A stretch of DNA of 31,581 nt from Porphyromonadaceae bacterium UBA7555 (GCA_002478045.1 DLLT01000057.1:1-31581), one strand, 5' to 3'; shown: positions 1-7,943, counted from the stretch's first letter. Notes: generated by a model from the letters alone, not told the origin. A program made the numbers and translations.

Positions 1-17
1 TTTTATTTAGGACAATA

Positions 18-47
18 TTGCCGTATGGCCGAAAATCGCTAACTTTG
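18..47 (+). promoter_or_regulatory. Bacteroidetes-type promoter of the aspartyl protease gene
   Basis: A -7 element TAACTTTG lies at 40-47, with TTG at 18-20 and a 19-bp spacer. This matches the Bacteroidetes sigma-70 consensus (TTTG / TAnnTTTG). It places transcription start near 52-54 and leaves a leader of about 20 nt before the ATG at 76. The block 26-48 recurs almost exactly at 1076-1098 in front of prmC. Confidence 0.7.
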
Positions 48-75
48 TTTTTGTAAAAAGTACATCTATCAAATA

Positions 76-1017
76 ATGTCAATACACAGTATAGCCGCCA
101 CACTGATGTGCATCCTCTCAGCATTGTACGCAAATGCACGTATGGTCAACCTTGAACCGGTCGGTGTAATACCTTTTTCTATTGCGGAGGACAGCCGCAT
201 ATATGTCACAGCCAGAGTCAATGGTTCGGACTCGCTTAATTTCCTCGTTGACACGGGTGCCTCGTCTATCGTCCTGAATGCCAATTCGCCGAAACTCAAG
301 GATTTTATACATGACGGCGAAACCACCCATAACTTGGGTTCGACAGGCGAAAACGACATCACATACAGCAATGATAATTCTGTCTACATTGGCACAATAC
401 ACTATGACAAAGCCGGATGCGCACATATCCCCTATCCGCCGGAGTATTGGGACGGCGTTTTCGGACTGAACGGTCTGGCCGCCTTCAACATCGAAATCAA
501 TTATGACGATTTCAAGATATACTGCTACGCTAAAGAGCCTTTGGCAATTGACAGCATCAAGCGCTGCGTATCGTTTCCATTCACTTACAAGTACGATGTT
601 CCGTTTATCGAACTTCCGGTCCGAATCAATGGTACACTATACAATCTCACACTTGAAGTAGACACCGGCTCGGACCGCGTCATCGACTTGAATACGCCGT
701 TTGTAAACAAGCACAATCTTCTTGGAACACAAAAACCATTTGCAATATCACGCATAGCAAGTTCGGACGGCGGAAGCGGAGAACTGAAGAACGTATTTTT
801 TGACGAAGTCATCATCGGTCCGTACATAATGCCGAAGGTAGCCGGAGCGTTTTCGACTCTCACCGTCGGGATGCAAAGCAAGGAAGACATTGATGGAATG
901 ATCGGCAATAATTTCCTAAAGCGTTTCAATATGCTAATTGACTTCAAAAGCAACACGTTGTACTTGCAACCCAACAATTTATACTACACGCCCTTCTACG
1001 ACTTTCTTGTGAAATAG
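76..1017 (+). CDS. Secreted two-lobed aspartyl protease (retropepsin-like)
   Basis: A 313-aa protein with a short hydrophobic signal peptide (about residues 1-21, likely cut after Ala-Asn-Ala), so probably periplasmic or secreted. Two catalytic-type Asp-Thr-Gly motifs are visible: D59-T60-G61 in LVDTGAS and D196-T197-G198 in EVDTGSD. Each is followed by the hydrophobic-Gly pattern of clan AA aspartic proteases (for example IGNNFLKRFNMLIDF near residues 275-290). The family is the retropepsin-like 'aspartyl protease' of Bacteroidetes, with both lobes on one chain. The substrate is unknown. The ATG at 76 is preferred because it begins the signal peptide about 22 nt after the predicted transcription start. 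The gene appears monocistronic, and no clear terminator follows it. Confidence 0.8.
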   Translation: MSIHSIAATLMCILSALYANARMVNLEPVGVIPFSIAEDSRIYVTARVNGSDSLNFLVDTGASSIVLNANSPKLKDFIHDGETTHNLGSTGENDITYSNDNSVYIGTIHYDKAGCAHIPYPPEYWDGVFGLNGLAAFNIEINYDDFKIYCYAKEPLAIDSIKRCVSFPFTYKYDVPFIELPVRINGTLYNLTLEVDTGSDRVIDLNTPFVNKHNLLGTQKPFAISRIASSDGGSGELKNVFFDEVIIGPYIMPKVAGAFSTLTVGMQSKEDIDGMIGNNFLKRFNMLIDFKSNTLYLQPNNLYYTPFYDFLVK

Positions 1018-1060
1018 CATCCGCTGCCCTGAACGGCAATATAACGCTTATAATACAACA

Positions 1061-1097
1061 TTTATGGCGGCGTTGTGGCCGAAAATCGCTACCTTTG
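1061..1097 (+). promoter_or_regulatory. Promoter of prmC-recX, positioned for leaderless transcription
   Basis: The -7 element TACCTTTG at 1090-1097 ends four bases before the ATG at 1102, so transcription would begin at or next to the start codon. A good -33 TTG at 19-20 bp is missing. The upstream block TTTATGGCGGCG (1061-1072) recurs at 4264-4275 ahead of the NAD(P)HX repair gene. Bases 1076-1098 match 26-48 with one mismatch. Confidence 0.55.
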
Positions 1098-1101
1098 TCG
1101 T

Positions 1102-1965
1102 ATGAATACCGTTAAGGAAATACGCGAAGGCATTGTCCGCACTCTGGCGTCGCACGTCGGCAAAGGGGAGGCAGAAGCTATGGCACGCGTCATTCTCGAA
1201 GATGTCGCCGGAGTGTCGCGCACCGATGCCATCATCAACCCGGGACGCGTACTCGAAAACGCCACGGCGGCACGTATCAACACCATAGTCGGGCGCGTGG
1301 CCGCCGGCGAGCCGCTGCAATACATCCTGGGCGAGGCCGTATTCATGGGCCTGCGCCTGCGCGTAACACCGGACACGCTGATACCACGTCCCGAGACAGC
1401 CGGACTGGTGGATCTAATCACAGACCGCTATTCAGATGCCAAAGACTTGCAAATCCTTGACATCGGCACCGGTAGCGGATGTATTGCCATCGCATTGGCC
1501 CGTGCCCTGCCCTATTGTGCCGTGACCGCCGCGGACATCAGCGCCGAAGCTCTCGCCGTGGCTGCGGACAACGCCTCGGCTCTCGGCGCCGCCAATGTCA
1601 AGTGTGTCCGATTGGATGCTCTGCATCTTCCGACTCCGGCAGCTCCACTATACGACATCATCGTCAGCAATCCTCCATACGTCACCGAATCCGAAAAAAA
1701 GGATATGGACCGCCGTGTGCTGGACTACGAGCCGCCTACAGCACTGTTCGTCCCCGATGATGACCCGCTGCGCTTCTATCGTGCCATCGCCATCTATGCC
1801 CAATCGGCACTGTGCCCCGGCGGCTCGCTGTATTTCGAAATCAATCCCCTATATGCCACCGAAATGGTGCAGATGCTGCGCTCTCTTGCATTCGAAGATG
1901 TGGACATCAGCCGTGACTATAGGGGCAAAAAACGTTATGCCGTATGCCGTTGTCCCGAAAAATAG
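1102..1965 (+). CDS. prmC: Release factor glutamine N5-methyltransferase PrmC
   Basis: A 287-aa SAM-dependent methyltransferase that modifies the Gln of the GGQ motif in peptide release factors RF1/RF2, promoting efficient termination. An N-terminal helical domain (about 1-95) precedes the Rossmann methyltransferase domain. The SAM loop is DIGTGSG (about 120-126) and the catalytic NPPY is at 190-193, preceded by the usual IVSN. The ATG at 1102 is chosen over an in-frame GTG at 1075, because the latter would lie upstream of the -7 promoter box and adds nine residues not typical of the family. The 3' end overlaps recX by 22 nt, so the two are probably translated from one message. Confidence 0.92.
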   Translation: MNTVKEIREGIVRTLASHVGKGEAEAMARVILEDVAGVSRTDAIINPGRVLENATAARINTIVGRVAAGEPLQYILGEAVFMGLRLRVTPDTLIPRPETAGLVDLITDRYSDAKDLQILDIGTGSGCIAIALARALPYCAVTAADISAEALAVAADNASALGAANVKCVRLDALHLPTPAAPLYDIIVSNPPYVTESEKKDMDRRVLDYEPPTALFVPDDDPLRFYRAIAIYAQSALCPGGSLYFEINPLYATEMVQMLRSLAFEDVDISRDYRGKKRYAVCRCPEK

Positions 1966-2438
1966 TTAATGTGGGAAAAGCCCTGGCACGCCTCGAAGAA
2001 TTATGCGTCCGCGGCGAGCGTTGCGAAAGCGAATTGCGCACAAAACTGCGGACATGGCAAATCGCCCCGGCCGATGCCGACACCATCATAGACAGCCTGC
2101 GACAACGCCGTTTTTTTGACGACGCACGCTTTGCTCATGCCTTCGTGACAGACAAGGTACGCTTTGCACGCTGGGGACGCATCAAAATATCTATGGCGCT
2201 GCGAGCCAAGCGCATAGACCGCGACATCGCATCCGAAGCCTTGGCCGAAATCGACGAACGAGCCTACACCGAGGCACTGGAAGCGGTCATCGCCGCCGCC
2301 GTGCGCCGCATAGGCGATGAGGCGGCACATACTTACGAGGGACGTACTCGCGTATTTCGCGCCGCCGTCAGCCGCGGTTTCGAAAGCGATATCGCGGCTT
2401 CGACCATACGCCGACTCTTAGCCGACAGACGTAGCTGA
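1944..2438 (+). CDS. recX: Regulatory protein RecX
   Basis: A 164-aa protein of the RecX family, which caps or destabilises RecA filaments and so tempers recombination and the SOS response. The sequence shows the typical three-helix repeats: an early segment with CVRGERCESELRTKL, then FFDDARFAHAFV and FARWGRIKISMALRAK, the family's most recognisable stretches. The C-terminus contains repeated Arg-rich helices (SRGFESDIAASTIRRLL). The ATG at 1944 lies inside prmC in another frame. recA is not in the window, so in this genome recX is linked to prmC. Confidence 0.88.
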   Translation: MPLSRKIVNVGKALARLEELCVRGERCESELRTKLRTWQIAPADADTIIDSLRQRRFFDDARFAHAFVTDKVRFARWGRIKISMALRAKRIDRDIASEALAEIDERAYTEALEAVIAAAVRRIGDEAAHTYEGRTRVFRAAVSRGFESDIAASTIRRLLADRRS

Positions 2439-2458
2439 ATTCGGTTGACAGGAACTTC

Positions 2459-2977
2459 TTATATTTGACCCATATTGGATGCCTCGAGCGTCAGAAGCAT
2501 CGCCTTGGCCGCAAGTCCGCCGGCAAATCCGGTGAGCGACCCGTTGCTGCCTATCACTCGATGGCACGGAACAATGACGGATATCGGATTGGCTCCGATG
2601 GCAGCAGCAACGGCCTGAAATCCATACGGACATCCCGCCGCACGTGCCACAGCACCGTATGACATTGTCGTCCCATACGGTATAGCCGCCAGGACATCCC
2701 AAATACGATGTTGGAACGGCGTCCCCACGGCGCCAAGTTTCAAGTCAAAGGCCGTGCGCCTCAAAGCAAAATATTGGTCCAACTGAGACACAACCTCGAC
2801 CATAGCCGTTGACTCCGGATCGGGGGCTATCGGCCCGATGGCAGCGCCAAGTTTGCGCATATTGCTGTCATAATGCCGGTTATCTATCCAGTCGCAAAGA
2901 CACAATGCTCCGGTAGCGCTATCAATACCGAGCATCAATCGACCCGCAGGCGAAGCGTACAGACGAGCATACAGCAT
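2459..2977 (-). CDS. ogt: Methylated-DNA--protein-cysteine S-methyltransferase (Ogt/MGMT)
   Basis: A 172-aa suicide DNA-repair protein that transfers alkyl groups from O6-alkylguanine (or O4-alkylthymine) to its own cysteine. The active-site segment VIVPCHRVIGSNG has the acceptor Cys at about residue 138. The helix-turn-helix region (GTPFQHRIWDVLAAIPYGTTMSYGAVA, about 85-111) is the standard DNA-binding part with its Arg-finger-type helix. The ATG at 2977-2975 overlaps the stop of the preceding small gene as TGATG, pointing to translational coupling. An in-frame TTG one codon earlier is less likely. It converges on recX with a gap of only 20 bp. Confidence 0.9.
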   Translation of the reverse strand: MLYARLYASPAGRLMLGIDSATGALCLCDWIDNRHYDSNMRKLGAAIGPIAPDPESTAMVEVVSQLDQYFALRRTAFDLKLGAVGTPFQHRIWDVLAAIPYGTTMSYGAVARAAGCPYGFQAVAAAIGANPISVIVPCHRVIGSNGSLTGFAGGLAAKAMLLTLEASNMGQI

Positions 2978-3228
2978 CAATAGTCGTCATCCAAGAAGTC
3001 GTCCGATGTCGGGTCACTGCTACCATAGCCGCCAATGTCATCATTATGATCATCACCATAGAGGCTCGAAGAGCCATAGCCGTGAGTATGCCACGGAAAA
3101 TCATCATCCGTGTCGTTATGGTAACCGCCTATCGGAGGAATCACACTATTGTCATCGTGGTGACCATCGTGGCCTCCAGACAGCCAATCCAGGACAATCA
3201 TATCTCTCAAAAAACTCCAAAATGACAT
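2977..3228 (-). CDS. Small Asp/His/Gly-rich protein coupled to ogt
   Basis: An 83-aa protein with two parts. Residues 1-16 (MSFWSFLRDMIVLDWL) are hydrophobic and helix-like. The rest is low-complexity and strongly acidic: I count 19 Asp and 7 His, plus many Gly, Ser and Tyr. The pattern suggests an N-terminal membrane or partner-binding helix with a disordered, possibly metal-binding tail, but the function is unknown. I recall similar small proteins starting SFWSFLRDMIVLDWL in other Bacteroidales, without being able to check. The stop codon overlaps the ogt start (TGATG), and a promoter lies 50 bp upstream, so the pair forms an operon. Confidence 0.7.
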   Translation of the reverse strand: MSFWSFLRDMIVLDWLSGGHDGHHDDNSVIPPIGGYHNDTDDDFPWHTHGYGSSSLYGDDHNDDIGGYGSSDPTSDDFLDDDY

Positions 3229-3277
3229 ATTTGCTTTTGATTATAACGATTTGGTACTTAGTTTTCTTTTATTTCCG

Positions 3278-3285
3278 CAAATATA
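3278..3285 (-). promoter_or_regulatory. -7 promoter element of the small protein-ogt operon
   Basis: Read on the minus strand, 3285-3278 is TATATTTG, a full match to TAnnTTTG. The -33 region is only weakly conserved (T-rich). The predicted transcript would start near 3270 and reach the first ATG at 3228 after about 45 nt. Confidence 0.5.
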
Positions 3286-3427
3286 CGCATTTTCGGATTA
3301 TTATAGAAAATTCCCGGCCAAGAAAAGCAAACAAATTCTCACTACTCGCACACCAACCACGATGCTTTAAAACATCAGGCAAGCACGACACAACCACACC
3401 TTGCCATACGGCAAGCGCGACCGAAGT

Positions 3428-3688
3428 CTACTTCTGCTTCGCCAACGCCTCGTCTATGGCGCGAGACAACTGGTCCGGACAGCTGGTGCCCTTGATGCCG
3501 CATTGTATGCCGTGAAGACGGCGCGAGACTTCGCGTGCATCCATACCCTCGACCAAGGAGGACAAGCCGCGGAGGTTGCCCATGCAGCCGCCCGTAAATT
3601 TCAAGTCGTGTATACGTCCGTCCTCAATTGCGAACTCTATATTACGCGAACACGTACCGTGAGGTGTGTATGTATATTTCTGCTTCAT
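3428..3688 (-). CDS. TSCPD domain-containing protein (TIGR03905-type)
   Basis: An 86-aa protein carrying the name-giving Thr-Ser-Cys-Pro-Asp motif at residues 68-72. Other conserved cysteines are at about 13, 35 and 63 (GTCSRNIEF, GGCMGNLRGL, IQCGIKG). The domain also occurs at the C-terminus of adenosylcobalamin-dependent ribonucleotide reductases. The stand-alone short form is common in anaerobes and its role is not established. The four cysteines could bind a metal, which is inference. It stands alone, with a 6-bp hairpin (3400-3415) just after its stop and no poly-T tract. Confidence 0.85.
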   Translation of the reverse strand: MKQKYTYTPHGTCSRNIEFAIEDGRIHDLKFTGGCMGNLRGLSSLVEGMDAREVSRRLHGIQCGIKGTSCPDQLSRAIDEALAKQK

Positions 3689-3796
3689 TGTATCGTAGCG
3701 TTTGTTTATATCTCCAGAACATTAACACCCGACATATCCCCCGTGTCCTCGGACGCGCCGCATCTCCCCGGAGCTCGATGCGACACATCCGCAGAC

Positions 3797-3840
3797 AAAA
3801 AAGGTCGCCGACGTGGGTGGGATATTGGGAGTCGGCGACC
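3797..3840 (-). terminator. Rho-independent terminator after tRNA-Leu
   Basis: A perfect 10-bp inverted repeat (GGTCGCCGAC at 3803-3812 with GTCGGCGACC at 3831-3840) encloses an 18-nt loop. On the minus strand it is followed by six T residues (3802-3797). It lies 50 bp downstream of the tRNA-Leu gene. Confidence 0.8.
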
Positions 3841-3889
3841 ATACCGAAAGTGTCTCGCGACACATTTCGAGTTGGGGATGATGGATGTG

Positions 3890-3974
3890 TGCTCGAAGTG
3901 GGACTCGAACCCACACAGCCGGTAATGGCCAAGGGATTTTAAGTCCCTCGTGTCTACCATTCCACCATTCGAGC
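3890..3974 (-). tRNA. tRNA-Leu (anticodon UAA)
   Basis: The 85-nt minus-strand gene folds as a class II tRNA with a long variable arm. The acceptor stem pairs GCTCGAA with TTCGAGC, followed by discriminator A (complement of 3890). The anticodon loop CTTAAAA gives UAA, and the T arm is GGGTTCGAGTCCC. CCA is not encoded. It reads leucine UUA/UUG codons. It has its own promoter and terminator, so it is a single-gene unit. Confidence 0.95.
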
Positions 3975-4013
3975 TTATGTCAATGTACTGCCGTCCCCTT
4001 CGTTACGGCCTCA

Positions 4014-4045
4014 CAAAGGTAGGCATTTTATTTCACTCGGCCAAA
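4014..4045 (-). promoter_or_regulatory. Promoter of tRNA-Leu
   Basis: On the minus strand this reads TTTG (4045-4042), exactly 20 bp, then TACCTTTG (4021-4014). It is one of the best consensus promoters in the window and lies 40 bp ahead of the mature tRNA 5' end. Confidence 0.8.
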
Positions 4046-4263
4046 CTCCCTCTCACAAAAAACGCGAAGCACGCCCCAACGACAGCACAGACAAATCCCA
4101 AGCCGGGCTTGAAGCTTCTGCTTGTCCTTGAGTATTTTTCGCAGTAAGGCATAACAGGTCTCGAGGGTGAGTAATCGTTTGTGAGTCGGGCAATTGCACA
4201 GCATTTCTATCCATCAACAAATATATGCTTTAATTTTGATGTAAAAATTGTTATGAAAATTTA
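4046..4263. other. Intergenic stretch between divergent tRNA-Leu and NAD(P)HX repair gene
   Basis: Apart from the two divergent promoters at its edges I see no gene, repeat or hairpin of note. It becomes AT-rich towards 4200-4265. Confidence 0.5.
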
Positions 4264-4276
4264 TTTATGGCGGCGG

Positions 4277-4308
4277 TTTTTCACTCTGCCTAAATTGTTG
4301 TATTTTTG
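4277..4308 (+). promoter_or_regulatory. Promoter of the NAD(P)HX repair gene
   Basis: The -7 element TATTTTTG is at 4301-4308, with a T-run at 4277-4281 as the -33 element and a 19-bp spacer. The 12-bp block TTTATGGCGGCG just upstream (4264-4275) also precedes the prmC promoter. The leader to the ATG at 4374 is about 60 nt. Confidence 0.6.
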
Positions 4309-4373
4309 CAGCAACTAATGAGGGTATCGGCCTGAGGTGTCAATGCCACCACGAAACAAACATAACTCACACA

Positions 4374-5912
4374 ATGAAAATACTGTCTAACAGCGACATA
4401 AAGGATATAGCGAAATACACCATCGACAACGATGGCGTGACCTCGGTCCAGCTGGTGGAGCGTGCAGCACGCGCCATCGCCGACGAAGTCGCCGGATATT
4501 GCGGCGACAACACCCCGCTGATGGTGTTCGCCGGATGGGGAAATAACGGCGCAGATGCCCTTGAGACCGCACGGCTGCTGGCCTCTCGCGGATACGCACC
4601 GGAGATATTTCTCTTTAATATAGGGGGCAATCGCCTGTCCCCGGAGTGTAAGCTGATGCGCGACCGTCTGGCTGCGTGCGAAGCCTCGTACACCCTGCAC
4701 GAGGTGACCGGCGAGACACCTTTCACCTTTCCCGAACCTACGGCAGACACAATCATCATCGACGGAATCTTCGGCAGCGGCCTCAACGGTCCTATGCCCA
4801 CGCCTTTCCAACTTATATCTCAAAATCTTAACCGCAGCGGAGCTTTTATCATCTCCATAGACGTTCCCTCGGGATTGCTCGATGGATTCAACGGCGACAC
4901 GCCACGCAATAATATGGTGCATGCCGGTCTGACCCTGGCTCTGGGAGCTCCGCGCTTGTCTTTCTTCATCGAGGACAATGCCGAGGTCGTAGGCCAATGG
5001 AAACTGCTTGATATAGGACTCAACAGCACAGCCGTACGCAATGCCCCCCTCACCTATTGGATGGTGCAGAGCAAGGATGTCCGACGATACCTGCGACCGC
5101 GCAACCCATGGTCCAATAAGAGCGACTACGGCGATGCACTCATTGCCGGCGGAAGCCATGGCATGGGCGGCGCCACCGTTCTGGCGGCCCGCGGATGTCT
5201 GCGCTCCGGCGCCGGAAAGGTCACCGTCTATGGTCCTCAAAGCCTCTATAACAGCGTGCAATGCGCCGTGCCATCGGCGATGATGCGTACCGACATCGGT
5301 CAGGAGCATCTCACCGACATCCCGCACGAATCGCATTACAGCGCCTTCGGCATAGGCCCGGGTCTCGAGGTCAATGATAATACGGCCGAAGCCGTGGGCC
5401 GCTTTCTGAAAACAATGAGCGCCGCCCCACGCCCATTGGTGGTGGACGCCGGGGCGCTGGGATGCATCGCCGCACGCCCGGCAATGCTGGAATACCTGCC
5501 GACAATGTCAATTCTCACTCCGCATGTCGGCGAATTTGACCGCATCTTCGGCAAACAGTTTTCGCACGAAGCAAGGCTGAAAAAAGCCATCGAAATAGCC
5601 AAGTACTACCAAATCATCATAGTACTCAAAGGCCGATACACGGCCATAATACGTCCCGACGAGAAGGTGTTTTTCAACACCTCGGGCACGCCGGCTATGG
5701 CCACGCCCGGCAGCGGGGACGTCCTCACCGGCATTATGACCGGCTTCCTGGCCCAGGGCTTCAAACCCGAGATGGCGGCCTTCCTGGCGTGCTACATCCA
5801 CGGCATAGCCGGCGAAATAGCCGCCGAGAGCCACGGCGAGTACGGTGTCACGGCCGAGGACATCGCCGCCAACGTCGGACGCGCTATAGCCCTCATCTCC
5901 AACGGCGAATAA
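4374..5912 (+). CDS. nnr: Bifunctional NAD(P)H-hydrate epimerase / ADP-dependent dehydratase
   Basis: A 512-aa fused metabolite-repair enzyme. The N-terminal YjeF_N domain (about 1-215) epimerises R-NAD(P)HX to S-NAD(P)HX and shows GWGNNGADALETARLL (NNGAD at 57-61) and the DGIFGSGLNGP loop. The C-terminal ribokinase-like domain (about 230-505) dehydrates S-NAD(P)HX back to NAD(P)H at the expense of ADP. Its signatures are GGSHGMGGATVLAARG and the terminal ATPGSGDVLTGI, with GSGD at about 446-449. Length and domain order match the common bacterial fusion. A DUF4831 gene follows after 40 bp and may be co-transcribed. Confidence 0.94.
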   Translation: MKILSNSDIKDIAKYTIDNDGVTSVQLVERAARAIADEVAGYCGDNTPLMVFAGWGNNGADALETARLLASRGYAPEIFLFNIGGNRLSPECKLMRDRLAACEASYTLHEVTGETPFTFPEPTADTIIIDGIFGSGLNGPMPTPFQLISQNLNRSGAFIISIDVPSGLLDGFNGDTPRNNMVHAGLTLALGAPRLSFFIEDNAEVVGQWKLLDIGLNSTAVRNAPLTYWMVQSKDVRRYLRPRNPWSNKSDYGDALIAGGSHGMGGATVLAARGCLRSGAGKVTVYGPQSLYNSVQCAVPSAMMRTDIGQEHLTDIPHESHYSAFGIGPGLEVNDNTAEAVGRFLKTMSAAPRPLVVDAGALGCIAARPAMLEYLPTMSILTPHVGEFDRIFGKQFSHEARLKKAIEIAKYYQIIIVLKGRYTAIIRPDEKVFFNTSGTPAMATPGSGDVLTGIMTGFLAQGFKPEMAAFLACYIHGIAGEIAAESHGEYGVTAEDIAANVGRAIALISNGE

Positions 5913-5952
5913 TCCTTTTCAAGCATTACATCACCTGACAATAACACGAATT

Positions 5953-7041
5953 ATGCACAACATACGCACAGCAATAACATCCATAGCGATATGCGCCGCC
6001 ATGGTCACGGCTGCACAAACCACGCGCAGCTTCACCGCCGATAAGACCAACGAATACGCACTGGTATACAGCCTTCCGCGTACCGTGCTCGATATCACCA
6101 TCGAAACCGAGCACACGGTGACACGCCCCGGCGAGTTCAGCAATTACGCCAATCGCTACCTTGGCATTACCGATGCCGTCACCACCGAGTCCAACAGCGT
6201 ACGCATCAAAAGCGTCACCATCGTGCCGCGCGGCATACCCGGAGGCGCCGACAGCCGCTGGCAGGTGCAGTTCAAGAACGGCAGCTCCGTCTTGATGCTG
6301 CTCACCGATGCCGGAATACCCTTGGCGGTGAATACCGACAGCATTGCCGGGGCTCAAGCCGTAACGCTCCCCATGGCCGTGGATGCAGCCCCCACCCCGC
6401 TGGAAGGCGAAGCAGCACGTCAAGCCGTCACACAAGACATGACACGCAGTTCGTCCATATCCAAGAAGGCCGAATTGGCCGCTCAGCGCATCTTCGAGCT
6501 TCGCGAAACACGCTCGGACCTGCTCAGCGGCAACGCCGACAACCCTCCGGCCGACGGCAAAGCCATGCAATTGGTACTGGACAACCTCTCGGCTCAGGAA
6601 GCCGCACTGACCGCAATGTTTGCCGGCACAAAGCAGACCTACACGCGCGTGACCACACTCACATATACACCCGGAACCGCTGAAAGCCGCGAAATTTTGA
6701 CCAGGGTATCCCCCACCGAAGGCATAGTACCCGCCGATGACCTCAGCGGCGCCCCGATATACATCTCACTGTCAGACATCGGCAAAGCCGAATTGCCTGT
6801 CACCGAAAAAGGCGAGCCCAAACGATTCCCCAAAGGCGGATTGGCATATACCATACCCGGCACGGCATCGGTCACCCTGACATACAACGGAGCCACCATC
6901 GCATACAAAGACCTGACACTGGCTCAATTGGGCGTAGTATTCGGCATCAACCCGGCCCTGTTTACCGACAAAAAAGCTCCGGCATACGCAACCTTCGACC
7001 CTGCCACCGGAGCCATCACGGCGCTGGGTACAATCGAATGA
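5953..7041 (+). CDS. DUF4831 family exported protein
   Basis: A 362-aa protein with an N-terminal signal peptide (about 1-21, ending in AAMVTAAQ). It has the DUF4831 look: an early YSLPRTVLDITIETEHTVTRPGEFSNYANRYLGI segment, a central Ala-rich helical stretch with Arg/Glu (about 165-195), and a later YTPGTAESREILTRVSPTEGIVPADDLSG segment. The family is restricted to Bacteroidetes and has no assigned function. An exported, probably periplasmic, location is inferred from the signal. No promoter or terminator separates it from the preceding repair enzyme gene (40-bp gap). Assignment is from memory of the family pattern. Confidence 0.72.
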   Translation: MHNIRTAITSIAICAAMVTAAQTTRSFTADKTNEYALVYSLPRTVLDITIETEHTVTRPGEFSNYANRYLGITDAVTTESNSVRIKSVTIVPRGIPGGADSRWQVQFKNGSSVLMLLTDAGIPLAVNTDSIAGAQAVTLPMAVDAAPTPLEGEAARQAVTQDMTRSSSISKKAELAAQRIFELRETRSDLLSGNADNPPADGKAMQLVLDNLSAQEAALTAMFAGTKQTYTRVTTLTYTPGTAESREILTRVSPTEGIVPADDLSGAPIYISLSDIGKAELPVTEKGEPKRFPKGGLAYTIPGTASVTLTYNGATIAYKDLTLAQLGVVFGINPALFTDKKAPAYATFDPATGAITALGTIE

Positions 7042-7200
7042 CTCCAACTCGCCGCACATTTAGGCTCAACGCCTTTGCCGCAAAAGCCATTCGGGCACGG
7101 AATTTGCAATCATAGACTATGTACATCAAGCAAAATAAAGGCGCAAAGTGTGAATAAAGTATAAAATTAGACTAATTCCAAAATTATTTTCATTCCACTA

Positions 7201-7231
7201 TTGCATATTCCACAAAAGGGGCTTAACTTTG
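7201..7231 (+). promoter_or_regulatory. Promoter of rubrerythrin
   Basis: TTG (7201-7203), 20 bp, then TAACTTTG (7224-7231). The leader to the ATG at 7316 is about 80 nt. I see no obvious PerR- or OxyR-type palindrome in it. Confidence 0.7.
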
Positions 7232-7315
7232 CAATGTACAATAGTTATCAAATATCCGACAACAAACAATATTCTCTTATATAAATCTTTATCAAGTCAT
7301 CAAAAAAGCACGATT

Positions 7316-7867
7316 ATGAAGAAGAAATTTATCTGCACCGTATGCGGATACGTATACGAAGGCACCGAAGCTCCCGAGAAATGCCCGTTGTGCGGCGCTC
7401 CCGCCTCCAAATTCAAAGAGATGGAAGAAACCGGCGCACTCGAATTTGTCACCGAGCACGAAATCGGCATTGCCGCCGGCACCGACGAACAGATGAAGAC
7501 AGACCTGCGTGCACACTTCAACGGCGAATGCAGTGAAGTGGGTATGTACCTGGCTATGTCTCGTCAGGCCGACCGCGAAGGCTACCCCGAAATCGCCGAA
7601 GCCTTCAAGCGCTACGCTTTCGAAGAAGCCGAACACGCATCAAAATTTGCCGAACTGCTCGGCGAAGTCGTATGGGACACCAAGACCAACCTCGAGAAGC
7701 GTATGGCCGCCGAAGCCGGTGCCAACGCCGACAAGATGCGCATCGCTCGCCGCGCCAAGGAGTTGAACCTCGACGCTATCCACGACACAGTACACGAAAT
7801 GGCCAAAGACGAAGCACGTCATGGTCAGGGCTTCCAAGGCCTGTACAACCGCTACTTCAAGAAGTAA
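7316..7867 (+). CDS. rbr: Rubrerythrin, reverse domain order (N-terminal rubredoxin)
   Basis: A 183-aa non-haem iron protein that reduces hydrogen peroxide to water in the cytoplasm of anaerobes. The rubredoxin centre comes first: CTVC at Cys7/Cys10 and CPLC at Cys23/Cys26 bind one iron. The ferritin-like four-helix domain follows (about 50-183), with diiron ligands in ECSEVGMYLAM, EEAEH and DEARH. Classical rubrerythrin has the rubredoxin at the C-terminus, so this is the reverse type. The start is the ATG giving MKKKFICTVC; an upstream in-frame TTG lies within the promoter. It is a single-gene unit with its own terminator. Confidence 0.93.
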   Translation: MKKKFICTVCGYVYEGTEAPEKCPLCGAPASKFKEMEETGALEFVTEHEIGIAAGTDEQMKTDLRAHFNGECSEVGMYLAMSRQADREGYPEIAEAFKRYAFEEAEHASKFAELLGEVVWDTKTNLEKRMAAEAGANADKMRIARRAKELNLDAIHDTVHEMAKDEARHGQGFQGLYNRYFKK

Positions 7868-7888
7868 GCAATTCCACACCATACACAC

Positions 7889-7928
7889 AGAGAGGGCGCA
7901 CTCCACCACCGCGGAATGCGCCCTCTCT
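7889..7928 (+). terminator. Hairpin terminator after rubrerythrin
   Basis: The 12-bp inverted repeat AGAGAGGGCGCA (7889-7900) / TGCGCCCTCTCT (7917-7928) is followed by GCATTTTC on the plus strand. It lies between the convergent rubrerythrin and MmcQ-like genes and may serve both. Confidence 0.75.
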
Positions 7929-7943
7929 GCATTTTCATCGTAA

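Noticed and set aside
3706..3960. Short ORFs across the tRNA-Leu locus
   Set aside because: They run through a structured tRNA and its terminator.
4290..5336. Long minus-strand open frame (348 codons) opposite the NAD(P)HX repair gene
   Set aside because: It is the antisense shadow of a clearly identified enzyme, with a low-complexity product and no domain.
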